Shown here: positions 1-5,170 of the stretch, piece by piece
Position numbering within the stretch: the stretch's first letter is position 1
Layout of the letters: the number at the start of each line of letters is the position of its first letter
Origin: Geobacter sp.
GTDB taxonomy: Bacteria; Desulfobacterota; Desulfuromonadia; Geobacterales; Pseudopelobacteraceae
Assembly: GCA_027346925.1 (NCBI GenBank)
Contig: DAIERH010000171.1
Coordinates: 1-5,316, forward strand
Direction of reading: 5' to 3'
Length of the DNA: 5,316 nucleotides
Translations under genes and position numbers: made by a program
The notes under the pieces: generated by a model
Told to the model about the DNA's origin: nothing
Database searches by the model: none
The model's input: the letters and a program-made list of their open reading frames with translations, nothing else

Positions 1-66
1 AGGCCCCATGCCGCAGGCTTCCGCTGTTGTGTGGATCTTTGCGTGGTTGGCGAGGGGAGGAAGATG

Positions 67-101
67 ACGTGCCGAGCGCAGCGGCTACGCGCTCATCACG
101 T
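67..101 (+). other. imperfect hairpin in the uvrA leader
   Basis: ACGTG (67-71) pairs with CACGT (97-101) and GAGCGC (74-79) with GCGCTC (89-94). The two helices are separated by a 2x2 internal loop and capped by a 9-base loop, giving 11 base pairs. Only TTT follows on the + strand. On the - strand the hairpin is followed by a pyrimidine-rich stretch. It may be the terminator of a gene left of the window, or a leader structure if uvrA is transcribed from further upstream. Confidence 0.35.
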
Positions 102-113
102 TTGCCGTGCCTC

Positions 114-142
114 TTGCATTCGGCCGGAGATGCGGATAAGCT
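114..142 (+). promoter_or_regulatory. weak sigma-70-like promoter candidate for uvrA
   Basis: TTGCAT (114-119) and TAAGCT (137-142) are spaced by 17 bases. The -35 is a fair match and the -10 matches at only three of six positions. An AT-rich CTAATTAG palindrome follows at 141-148. I found no match to the LexA box as I recall it for Geobacter (GGTT-N2-C-N4-G-N3-ACC), so SOS control of uvrA is not supported here. Confidence 0.22.
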
Positions 143-195
143 AATTAGTTCGATCAACCGAAAAATTACCTGTTCGTCATCCGGAAGAAAGAACC

Positions 196-3057
196 ATGCC
201 CCACGACAAGATCATCATCAAAGGCGCCTGCGAGCACAACCTCAAGTGCATCGACGTGGAGATCCCCCGGGATCAACTCGTCGTCATCACCGGCATCTCC
301 GGCTCCGGCAAGTCCACCCTGGCCTTCGACACCATATACGCGGAAGGACAGCGCCGCTACGTGGAGTCCCTCTCCGCCTATGCCCGCCAGTTCCTGGAGC
401 AGATGGAAAAACCGGACGTGGAGTCCATCGAGGGGCTCTCCCCGGCCATCTCCATCGAACAGAAGACCACCAGCAAGAACCCCCGCTCCACCGTCGGCAC
501 CGTGACCGAGATCTACGACTACCTGCGCCTCCTGTTCGCCCGCATCGGCCACCCCCACTGCACCAACTGCGGCAGGGAGATCACCTCCCAGACCGTCTCC
601 CAGATGGTGGACCAGCTCATGGCCCTCCCCTCGGCCAGCAAGCTGACCCTGCTGGCCCCCATGATCCGCGGCCGCAAGGGGGAGTACCGGAAGGAACTCC
701 AGCAGCTGCGCAAGGAGGGGTTCATCCGCGTGATCGTGGATGGCCAGATGCGCGAACTGGCCGACGAGATCGAGCTGGACAAGAAGAAAAAACACGACAT
801 CGACATCGTGGTGGACCGGATCGTGGTCAAGGAGGGGGTGCAGCGGCGCCTGGCCGACTCCCTGGAGACCGCCCTGCGCCATGCCGAAGGGGTGGTGAAG
901 GTGGAGGTGGTCCGGCCTGCCACGGACGAACCGGAGGAGGAAGGAGGTAAAAAAAGCCCCAAGCCCCAAACCCTCATCTTCTCCGAGAAACTGGCCTGCA
1001 TCGAGTGCGGCATCTCCTACCAGGAGATCACCCCGCGCCTGTTCTCCTTCAACAACCCCCACGGCGCCTGTCCGGACTGCACCGGCCTCGGCACCCGCAT
1101 GTACTTCGACGCCGACCTGGTGATCCCCAACCCGGAGCTGTCCCTCAGGGAGGGGGCCATCGCGCCGTGGGAAAAACGGCTGTCCGGCTGGTTTCACCTG
1201 ATCCTGGATGCCCTGGCCAAGGCGTACAAGTTCGACATCCGCAAGCCGTTCAAGGATCTGCCCGAGCAGGTCCGCGACGTAATCCTGAACGGGTCCAAGG
1301 GTGAGAAGATCGAGTTCTGGTGGGAGGAGGACGGCGGCAGACGCCACACCTACCAGAAGGAGTTCGAGGGGGTGCTGAACAACCTGGAGCGACGCTGGCG
1401 GGAAACCGAATCGGACGCGGCCCGGGAGGACCTGGAAAAATACATGAACGTCATGCCCTGTCCCACCTGCCAGGGGGCCAGGCTCAGGCCCGAGGCGCTG
1501 CACGTGCTGGTGGGGGGTCACACCATCCGGGACGTGACCGCCCTCTCCATACGGGATTGCCTGGCCTTCTTCGAGGGGCTGGCACTCACCGACAAGGAAA
1601 AGGAGATCGCCCGGCGCATCCTCAAGGAGATCCGGGAGCGGCTCTCCTTCCTGGTCAACGTGGGGCTGGACTACCTCTCCCTGGACCGCACCTCGGGGAC
1701 CCTGTCCGGCGGGGAGGGACAGCGCATCCGCCTGGCGACCCAGATCGGCTCATCCCTGGTGGGGGTGCTCTACATCCTGGACGAGCCCTCCATCGGCCTG
1801 CACCAGCGGGACAACTCCCGGCTGCTGGCCACCCTGAAGCGGCTCAGGGACCTGGGCAACACCGTGCTGGTGGTGGAGCACGACGAGGAGACCATCCTGG
1901 AGGCGGACTTTCTACTCGACATGGGGCCCGGGGCCGGGGTGCACGGAGGCTGTGTGGTGGCCCAGGGCACGCCGGCCGAGGTGATGCGCAATCCCGCATC
2001 CCTGACCGGCAGGTACCTTTCCGGCGAACTGACCATCCCGGTTCCGGCAAAACGGCGCAAGGCCACCCGTCATCTCAGGATCATCGGCGCCTCGGAGAAC
2101 AACCTGAAGGGGGTGGACGTGGAGATCCCGCTGGGGGTCATGACCTGCGTGACCGGCGTCTCCGGCTCGGGCAAGTCCACCCTGGTGATCGACACCCTGC
2201 ACAAGGTGCTCAGCCAGCGGCTGTACAGAAGCCGGGAAAAGGCCGGCGCAGTCAGGGACGTGCGGGGGCTGGAGCACCTGGACAAAGTGATCAACATCGA
2301 CCAGTCCCCCATCGGCCGCACCCCCCGCTCCAACCCGGCCACCTACACCGGCGTGTTCGGCGACATCCGCGACCTGTTCTCCAACCTGCCCGAATCCAAG
2401 TTGCGCGGCTACAAGCCGGGGCGCTACTCGTTCAACGTCAAGGGGGGGCGCTGCGAGGCCTGTTCCGGGGACGGCATCATCAAGATCGAGATGCACTTCC
2501 TGCCGGACGTGTACGTGGAATGCGAGGTCTGCAAGGGTGCCCGCTACAACCGGGAGACCCTGGAGGTGCACTACAAGGGGAAATCCATCGCCGAGGTCCT
2601 GGACATGACCGTGTCCCAGACCCTGGAGTTCATGGGCGCCATCCCCCGCATCAGGAACAAGCTGCAGACCCTGGAGGAGGTGGGATTGGGATACATCACC
2701 CTGGGGCAGTCGGCCACCACCCTGTCCGGGGGCGAGGCCCAGCGGGTCAAGCTGGCCAAGGAGCTCTCCAAGCGCGCCACCGGCCGCACCATCTACATCC
2801 TTGACGAACCCACCACCGGCCTGCACTTCGAGGACATCAGGAAGCTCTTGGAGGTGATCCAGCGCCTGGTGGACAGCGGCAACACCGTGGTCATCATCGA
2901 GCACAATCTGGACGTGATCAAGACCGCCGACTGGCTCATCGACCTGGGGCCGGAAGGAGGCGACCGGGGGGGCGAGATCGTGGCCTGCGGCACCCCGGAG
3001 CAGGTGGCCAAGGTCACCAGGTCCCATACCGGCCAGTATTTGCGGAAGATGCTGTGA
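196..3057 (+). CDS. uvrA: UvrA, excinuclease ABC subunit A
   Basis: This is the damage-recognition ATPase of nucleotide excision repair. As a dimer it scans DNA, loads UvrB at lesions and then leaves. At 953 aa it is close to the usual ~940. Both ABC modules are complete: Walker A at residues 33-41 (GISGSGKST) and 654-662 (GVSGSGKST), signatures LSGGEGQR at 503-510 and LSGGEAQR at 843-850, and Walker B ending in Asp-Glu at 529-530 and 870-871. Both structural zinc modules are intact: C268, C271, C292, C295 (CX2C-X20-CX2C) and C753, C756, C776, C779 (CX2C-X19-CX2C). Extra CX2C pairs lie at 122-125 and in the insertion domain (CPTC). A short charged stretch (EEEGGKKSPKP) precedes the first zinc module and probably varies between species. 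The start is the ATG before PHDKIIIKGA, with GGAAG 10 bases upstream. The gene is monocistronic in this window. Antisense and out-of-frame ORFs over it are GC-rich shadows. Confidence 0.98.
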   Translation: MPHDKIIIKGACEHNLKCIDVEIPRDQLVVITGISGSGKSTLAFDTIYAEGQRRYVESLSAYARQFLEQMEKPDVESIEGLSPAISIEQKTTSKNPRSTVGTVTEIYDYLRLLFARIGHPHCTNCGREITSQTVSQMVDQLMALPSASKLTLLAPMIRGRKGEYRKELQQLRKEGFIRVIVDGQMRELADEIELDKKKKHDIDIVVDRIVVKEGVQRRLADSLETALRHAEGVVKVEVVRPATDEPEEEGGKKSPKPQTLIFSEKLACIECGISYQEITPRLFSFNNPHGACPDCTGLGTRMYFDADLVIPNPELSLREGAIAPWEKRLSGWFHLILDALAKAYKFDIRKPFKDLPEQVRDVILNGSKGEKIEFWWEEDGGRRHTYQKEFEGVLNNLERRWRETESDAAREDLEKYMNVMPCPTCQGARLRPEALHVLVGGHTIRDVTALSIRDCLAFFEGLALTDKEKEIARRILKEIRERLSFLVNVGLDYLSLDRTSGTLSGGEGQRIRLATQIGSSLVGVLYILDEPSIGLHQRDNSRLLATLKRLRDLGNTVLVVEHDEETILEADFLLDMGPGAGVHGGCVVAQGTPAEVMRNPASLTGRYLSGELTIPVPAKRRKATRHLRIIGASENNLKGVDVEIPLGVMTCVTGVSGSGKSTLVIDTLHKVLSQRLYRSREKAGAVRDVRGLEHLDKVINIDQSPIGRTPRSNPATYTGVFGDIRDLFSNLPESKLRGYKPGRYSFNVKGGRCEACSGDGIIKIEMHFLPDVYVECEVCKGARYNRETLEVHYKGKSIAEVLDMTVSQTLEFMGAIPRIRNKLQTLEEVGLGYITLGQSATTLSGGEAQRVKLAKELSKRATGRTIYILDEPTTGLHFEDIRKLLEVIQRLVDSGNTVVIIEHNLDVIKTADWLIDLGPEGGDRGGEIVACGTPEQVAKVTRSHTGQYLRKML

Positions 3058-3059
3058 GG

Positions 3060-3096
3060 CAACGGCCCGAAGCAATTGCTCCGGGCCGTTGTGTTT
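3060..3096 (+). terminator. hairpin terminator between convergent uvrA and ACT gene
   Basis: CAACGGCCCG (3060-3069) is fully complementary to CGGGCCGTTG (3082-3091). The loop carries a small secondary palindrome, AGCAATTGCT (3071-3080). The + strand continues with a short TGTTT, a poor T tract. The hairpin begins 2 bases after the uvrA stop and lies 25 bases from the end of the convergent gene, so it probably ends uvrA transcripts and may also protect the 3' end of the opposing transcript. Confidence 0.7.
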
Positions 3097-3115
3097 GCCT
3101 GTTCGTATCCGGCTA

Positions 3116-3727
3116 TCAGGCGTTCCCGCCGCTCTTTCGGGTGTAGGCCTTCAGGGTGTCACCCAGGGCGGCCGCGGCCGCCTCGGAGGGGGGCATCCCC
3201 GCCATTGCCTTGAGCCAGAAACGGTCGAACACCTTGTCATGTTTCGTTTCCACCACCATCTCCGTTGGAAAGAGGGAGAACAGGCTGAAGGTGTTCAGGA
3301 TCGAGGAGAGAAAACCGACCCGGTCCTGGCCGGTCACCTCCACGTACAGGCTCCCCCCGTATTTCTCCGTTTGCTCCAGGACAAAGTCGTACAGCACCAG
3401 CGAGGCCCCCATGTGACAGGTGCGCTCCTCGCGCATCAAGGCGATGAAATCCATGGCCGCGGGGTCGTGCACTGTTTTGGGGAACGCCAGGTCGAACAGG
3501 GACGACCATTCAGAGGACGATACCTTGGCGGCATTGCCCCGCACGATGTTGATCTCCTGCCTGCCGAGGCAGGTACACAGGCGCCCCACCCAGCCCGGCT
3601 CCAACTTTCCCCGCATGGTCAGGACATAGCGGTTGATGCCGTTTTTCCGGAGATCCGAACTGGCCTTGCCAAAGGTTCCGCCCGATCCGGCGTCGCCCCT
3701 TTCCACGCTTTCCAGTGATGGTTCCAT
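3116..3727 (-). CDS. stand-alone ACT-domain protein (two ACT-like repeats)
   Basis: This is a 203-aa soluble protein with no signal peptide or membrane segment. The C-terminal half (about residues 127-176) fits an ACT domain of the GlnD/GcvR kind: a strand (LYVEVTG), the turn DRVGFLSSIL matching the D-R-x-G-hydrophobic-L motif, then a second strand (TEMVVET) and FDRFWLKAM. A more divergent ACT-like copy lies near residues 33-80 (RYVLTMRGKLEPGWVGRL). The first ~30 residues look disordered. ACT domains bind amino acids or other small ligands and control partner enzymes or transcription. There is no catalytic or DNA-binding domain here, so any output must go through a partner, and the ligand cannot be told. 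It is convergent with uvrA and shares its terminator region. The ATG at 3727 has GAGAGG only one base upstream but GGGG further back; a GTG at Val8 is an alternative start. Confidence 0.8.
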   Translation of the reverse strand: MEPSLESVERGDAGSGGTFGKASSDLRKNGINRYVLTMRGKLEPGWVGRLCTCLGRQEINIVRGNAAKVSSSEWSSLFDLAFPKTVHDPAAMDFIALMREERTCHMGASLVLYDFVLEQTEKYGGSLYVEVTGQDRVGFLSSILNTFSLFSLFPTEMVVETKHDKVFDRFWLKAMAGMPPSEAAAAALGDTLKAYTRKSGGNA

Positions 3728-3798
3728 GCCTCTCTACCCCATTCAACCTGAATTCGGCAGTTCATAACCGCAAAGTCACAAAGGCCCCGGGAATTTCC

Positions 3799-3828
3799 GC
3801 ATGCCGGGACAATTACATATTGCATGCC
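3799..3828. repeat. paired GCATGCC repeat upstream of ACT gene
   Basis: GCATGCC occurs at 3799-3805 and 3822-3828, a 23-base step or about two helical turns. Each copy contains the palindrome GCATGC, so both can be read on either strand. They lie about 70-100 bases upstream of the ACT-gene ATG, where a regulator could bind as a dimer of dimers. No known regulator is assigned. Confidence 0.4.
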
Positions 3829-3891
3829 AAGGCGTTTGGGGCGGCTATCCCGCCGGAATTGCGGCAGAGCCCCGTTCCGAGGGGAGGCAAA

Positions 3892-3907
3892 GGGCACGAT
3901 GGTGCCC
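3892..3907. repeat. perfect 6-4-6 dyad GGGCAC-GATG-GTGCCC
   Basis: GGGCAC (3892-3897) and GTGCCC (3902-3907) are exact complements around a 4-base loop. On the - strand the hairpin is followed by TTTGCC, too few T residues for a good terminator. It could be an operator, an RNA hairpin in the ACT-gene leader, or a weak terminator behind the RHH gene. Confidence 0.4.
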
Positions 3908-3984
3908 GCTAATTGGCCATCAAAAAGACATCTGCACAAATAAACGGCGAGATTGTGATCGATGTTTAAAGGTCTGCCGATGGT

Positions 3985-4018
3985 AAAAACGGTTCCGCGT
4001 TTCCTGCTCTCTCAACCG
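3985..4018 (-). terminator. weak terminator candidate after RHH gene
   Basis: On the - strand, just past the RHH stop, CGGTT (4018-4014) can pair with AACCG (3994-3990), followed directly by five T residues (3989-3985). The stem is only 5 bp with a 19-base loop, so this is marginal. Read-through into the ACT gene is possible. Confidence 0.25.
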
Positions 4019-4019
4019 A

Positions 4020-4205
4020 TCACGACGTCGTGCGATTCTGCTCCTCATGGCCGTAACGCTTGGCAAAACCCCTCATGGCTTCCCGCATGATGTCCGAAAC
4101 GCTCTTGTTGGTCTTCACCATGATCTCCTTCAGATACTCATGCTCTGTTTCGCTGATCCTCATGGAGATGACATTGTAACGGGGATTTTCTGTCATTTTT
4201 CCCAT
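4020..4205 (-). CDS. ribbon-helix-helix (CopG/Arc-type) small DNA-binding protein
   Basis: This 61-aa protein has the ribbon-helix-helix layout: a short strand (NVISMRIS, residues 11-18) that would pair with its dimer partner and enter the major groove, helix 1 (about 19-31, ETEHEYLKEIMVK), the turn TNKS, and helix 2 (about 35-50, SVSDIMREAMRGFAKR). A basic/polar tail follows. Proteins of this fold act as dimers, often repressing their own promoter or serving as antitoxins. No toxin gene adjoins it, so a solitary regulator is more likely. The start at 4205 is set by GGAGAGGAG (4220-4212), 6 bases before the ATG. The open frame runs upstream to 4358, but that part lacks conserved character and a ribosome-binding site. 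A second ATG three codons in (4196) is possible. A sigma-54-type promoter lies upstream at 4283-4297. Confidence 0.8.
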   Translation of the reverse strand: MGKMTENPRYNVISMRISETEHEYLKEIMVKTNKSVSDIMREAMRGFAKRYGHEEQNRTTS

Positions 4206-4282
4206 GTACCGCTCCTCTCCGTCAATAAAATACTCATTCGAATCGACCGGTCCGGCTGGCACCTGACCCGCGGTGAAGATAC

Positions 4283-4297
4283 GCAACAGCAGTGCCA
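4283..4297 (-). promoter_or_regulatory. sigma-54 (RpoN) -24/-12 promoter candidate for RHH gene
   Basis: Read on the - strand, TGGCAC (4297-4292), five bases, then TTGC (4286-4283) match the consensus TGGCAC-N5-TTGC completely. The invariant GG (4296-4295) and GC (4284-4283) are separated by the required 10 bases. The predicted transcript start is near 4271, giving a leader of about 65 bases before the RHH ATG. RpoN promoters need an enhancer-binding protein upstream, and the 4398-4413 dyad lies about 127-142 bp upstream of the predicted start, a normal distance for such a site. Confidence 0.6.
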
Positions 4298-4397
4298 CAT
4301 ATGTAACAGACTGTATTGCCGCGAGTTTTATTGGAATAGATTGAACATGGGTGCGCAAAATGAATAGTTACGTGTTGAATTGGGGTGGGCAATATGA

Positions 4398-4413
4398 TGA
4401 GTCAAGCGACTCA
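4398..4413. promoter_or_regulatory. perfect dyad TGAGTC-AAGC-GACTCA, putative operator/enhancer site
   Basis: TGAGTC (4398-4403) and GACTCA (4408-4413) are exact complements separated by 4 bases. GGGG and CCCC runs lie further out on either side. The site sits between the two divergent genes, about 130 bases from the FKBP ATG and upstream of the -24/-12 element facing the RHH gene. It could bind an enhancer-binding activator or another dimeric regulator; the protein is unknown. Confidence 0.45.
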
Positions 4414-4461
4414 GTCCCCGCGATTCCCGTTGTATGCGAATAATATTGTTGTCGAAGCCTA

Positions 4462-4491
4462 TTGCCATCGAGACGCAACGGGTGATATCCT
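4462..4491 (+). promoter_or_regulatory. sigma-70-like promoter candidate for FKBP gene
   Basis: TTGCCA (4462-4467) and TATCCT (4486-4491) are spaced by 18 bases, each matching four of six consensus positions. Transcription would start near 4498. Just downstream, ACTGT-ATTAA-ACAGT (4503-4517) is a 5-5-5 inverted repeat in a position suited to an operator. Confidence 0.3.
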
Positions 4492-4544
4492 TCGGCCCGG
4501 GTACTGTATTAAACAGTCGATAAGCTCATAATAGGGGGATTTAC

Positions 4545-4937
4545 ATGCACAAATTTATTGCCGCCATCCTTGTCTGCCTCGCAACGTCAGCTTTTGCCGC
4601 GGGAACCGTCAAAACCAATTCCGGTCTGGAGTACACCTCTCTTAGGGAAGGTACCGGAGCCAATCCGGGACCTACCGATACGGTAAGGGTCAATTATCGC
4701 GGCACCTTGTTGAACGGGCGCGAATTCGACAGCTCATATAAGAGCGGAAGACCGGCGGAATTCCGGCTCGATCGCGTCATCAAATGCTGGACTGAAGGCT
4801 TGCAGATGATGAAGGTCGGCGGCAAGGCCGAACTGTCTTGCCCCTCTAATCTTGCCTACGGCGAAGAGGGTATCCTGGGTTCCGTCCCCCCTAATGCACC
4901 GCTCGTATTCGATGTGGAACTTCTCGGCATAAAGTAA
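4545..4937 (+). CDS. periplasmic FKBP-type peptidyl-prolyl cis-trans isomerase
   Basis: This 130-aa protein carries a Sec signal peptide (MHK, hydrophobic core IAAILVCLATSAF, AFA-A cleavage near residue 18-19), so it should act in the periplasm as a folding catalyst for proline peptide bonds. The mature part is a single FKBP domain of minimal size with the ligand-pocket residues kept: Y51, F61-D62 (EFDSS), F73, V78-I79, W82, Y105 (LAYG) and F122 in the final strand FDVELLGI. It lacks the N-terminal dimerisation domain of Mip/FkpA. Two Cys remain in the mature protein: C81 in the VIKCW loop, where many FKBPs have Gly, and C99 before PSNLAYG. Whether they form a disulfide cannot be judged here. 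The start is fixed by GGGGG (4534-4538), 6 bases upstream of the ATG. The gene stands alone with its own terminator. Codon use is less GC-biased than in uvrA. Confidence 0.93.
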   Translation: MHKFIAAILVCLATSAFAAGTVKTNSGLEYTSLREGTGANPGPTDTVRVNYRGTLLNGREFDSSYKSGRPAEFRLDRVIKCWTEGLQMMKVGGKAELSCPSNLAYGEEGILGSVPPNAPLVFDVELLGIK

Positions 4938-4951
4938 TCGCCGATTAACGA

Positions 4952-4981
4952 GCAAAGGGGCCATTAACGAGGCCCCTTTGC
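4952..4981 (+). terminator. strong hairpin terminator of FKBP gene
   Basis: GCAAAGGGGCC (4952-4962) pairs perfectly over 11 bp with GGCCCCTTTGC (4971-4981) around an 8-base loop. A T-rich stretch (4991-5000) follows after a short gap rather than directly, so release may be less sharp than at a classic terminator. It begins 14 bases after the FKBP stop codon. Confidence 0.8.
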
Positions 4982-5034
4982 AGTTGATACCTTTATTTTT
5001 CAAATTCAATTACAAATTAATTAATTGTGTATGT

Positions 5035-5057
5035 AAAAAATAAAGTTTGCTACTGAC
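5035..5057 (+). repeat. TnsB-like end site 1 (outermost)
   Basis: The core is ATAAAGTTTGCTACTGA (5040-5056). It matches site 3 at 19 of 23 positions and lies next to the terminal TGT. It is the most diverged of the three copies and has lost the inner AGTTG/CAACT symmetry. Confidence 0.65.
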
Positions 5058-5101
5058 GACATCATTATTTCAATGAGTTACGGAGCTGCCTAAAAACCAA
5101 G

Positions 5102-5124
5102 GAAAATTAAAGTTGGCAACTGGT
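5102..5124 (+). repeat. TnsB-like end site 2
   Basis: The core is TTAAAGTTGGCAACTGGT (5107-5124). It is identical to site 3 at 21 of 23 positions, in the same orientation, and starts 67 bases after site 1. It contains the short dyad AGTTG-G-CAACT. Confidence 0.68.
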
Positions 5125-5147
5125 AGCACCAAAAGAACAGCACAACT

Positions 5148-5170
5148 GAAAAATAAAGTTGGCAACTGAT
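5148..5170 (+). repeat. TnsB-like end site 3 (innermost)
   Basis: The core is ATAAAGTTGGCAACTGAT (5153-5170). It starts 46 bases after site 2 in the same orientation. No fourth copy is visible between here and the end of the window, which fits a left-type end rather than the overlapping four-site right end of Tn7. Confidence 0.68.

Larger units (their letters stand above)
64..144 (+). other. possible 26-codon leader ORF upstream of uvrA
   Basis: An ATG at 64 opens a 26-codon frame ending in TAA at 142-144, 51 bases before the uvrA start. It is preceded by the purine-rich GAGGGGAGG (52-60), a good Shine-Dalgarno match with 3-6 bases of spacing depending on which part pairs. The predicted peptide is rich in Arg, His and Cys and has no recognisable domain. 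A hairpin (67-101) lies inside it. It could be a translated leader for uvrA, the remains of an upstream gene, or chance. Only the ribosome-binding site supports it. Confidence 0.2.
3728..4019. other. 292-bp intergenic region with dyad and repeats
   Basis: I see no gene here on either strand; the short ORFs have no ribosome-binding site or recognisable domain. It is the 5' region of the ACT gene and the 3' region of the RHH gene, both on the - strand. It holds the GCATGCC pair (3799-3828), a smaller CCCC/GGGG hairpin (3870-3884) and a perfect 6-4-6 dyad (3892-3907). I could not identify a convincing sigma-70 or sigma-54 promoter for the ACT gene. Confidence 0.6.
4206..4544. other. 339-bp divergent regulatory region
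   Basis: No gene is seen between the RHH gene (- strand) and the FKBP gene (+ strand). The region holds a -24/-12 promoter candidate facing the RHH gene, an 8-bp ACATATGT palindrome (4297-4304) overlapping its -24 edge, a 6-4-6 dyad (4398-4413), a sigma-70-like candidate facing the FKBP gene (4462-4491) and a small dyad (4503-4517). It is less GC-rich than uvrA. Confidence 0.6.

Noticed and set aside
102..195. LexA/SOS box upstream of uvrA
   Set aside because: GTTCGATCAAC (149-159) has only 3-bp matching arms and does not fit the Geobacter-type or the E. coli-type LexA consensus as I recall them.
27..950. 307-codon + strand ORF starting upstream of uvrA, and 1320-2804 in a shifted frame
   Set aside because: Both are out-of-frame readings of uvrA, rich in Arg/Pro/Gly/His, whereas the uvrA frame has every expected motif.
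166..1521. 451-codon antisense ORF over uvrA (and a similar 387-codon one at 1912-3075)
   Set aside because: Long antisense frames are expected opposite GC-rich genes with C/G-ending codons; the translations are low-complexity in Gly, Asp, His, Val and Leu without a domain.
4257..4271. Second -24/-12-like element on the + strand (TGGCAC-N5-CCGC)
   Set aside because: The -12 half is CCGC rather than TTGC, and it is nearly 300 bases from the FKBP gene it would face.
4206..4358. N-terminal extension of the RHH gene from a TTG at 4358
   Set aside because: No ribosome-binding site, no RHH-like sequence in the added 51 residues, and a strong Shine-Dalgarno at 4212-4220 supports the internal ATG.
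4047..4367. 106-codon + strand ORF opposite the RHH gene
   Set aside because: It is the antisense of the RHH gene and its promoter region, with no ribosome-binding site or domain.
4734..5009. 91-codon - strand ORF opposite the FKBP gene and its terminator
   Set aside because: It crosses the terminator hairpin and lies antisense to a clearly conserved FKBP domain.
5035..5170. The three repeats as a CRISPR array
   Set aside because: Only three copies with unequal spacing (67 and 46), imperfect identity and a TGT terminus beside them; the spacing and sequence fit transposase sites instead.
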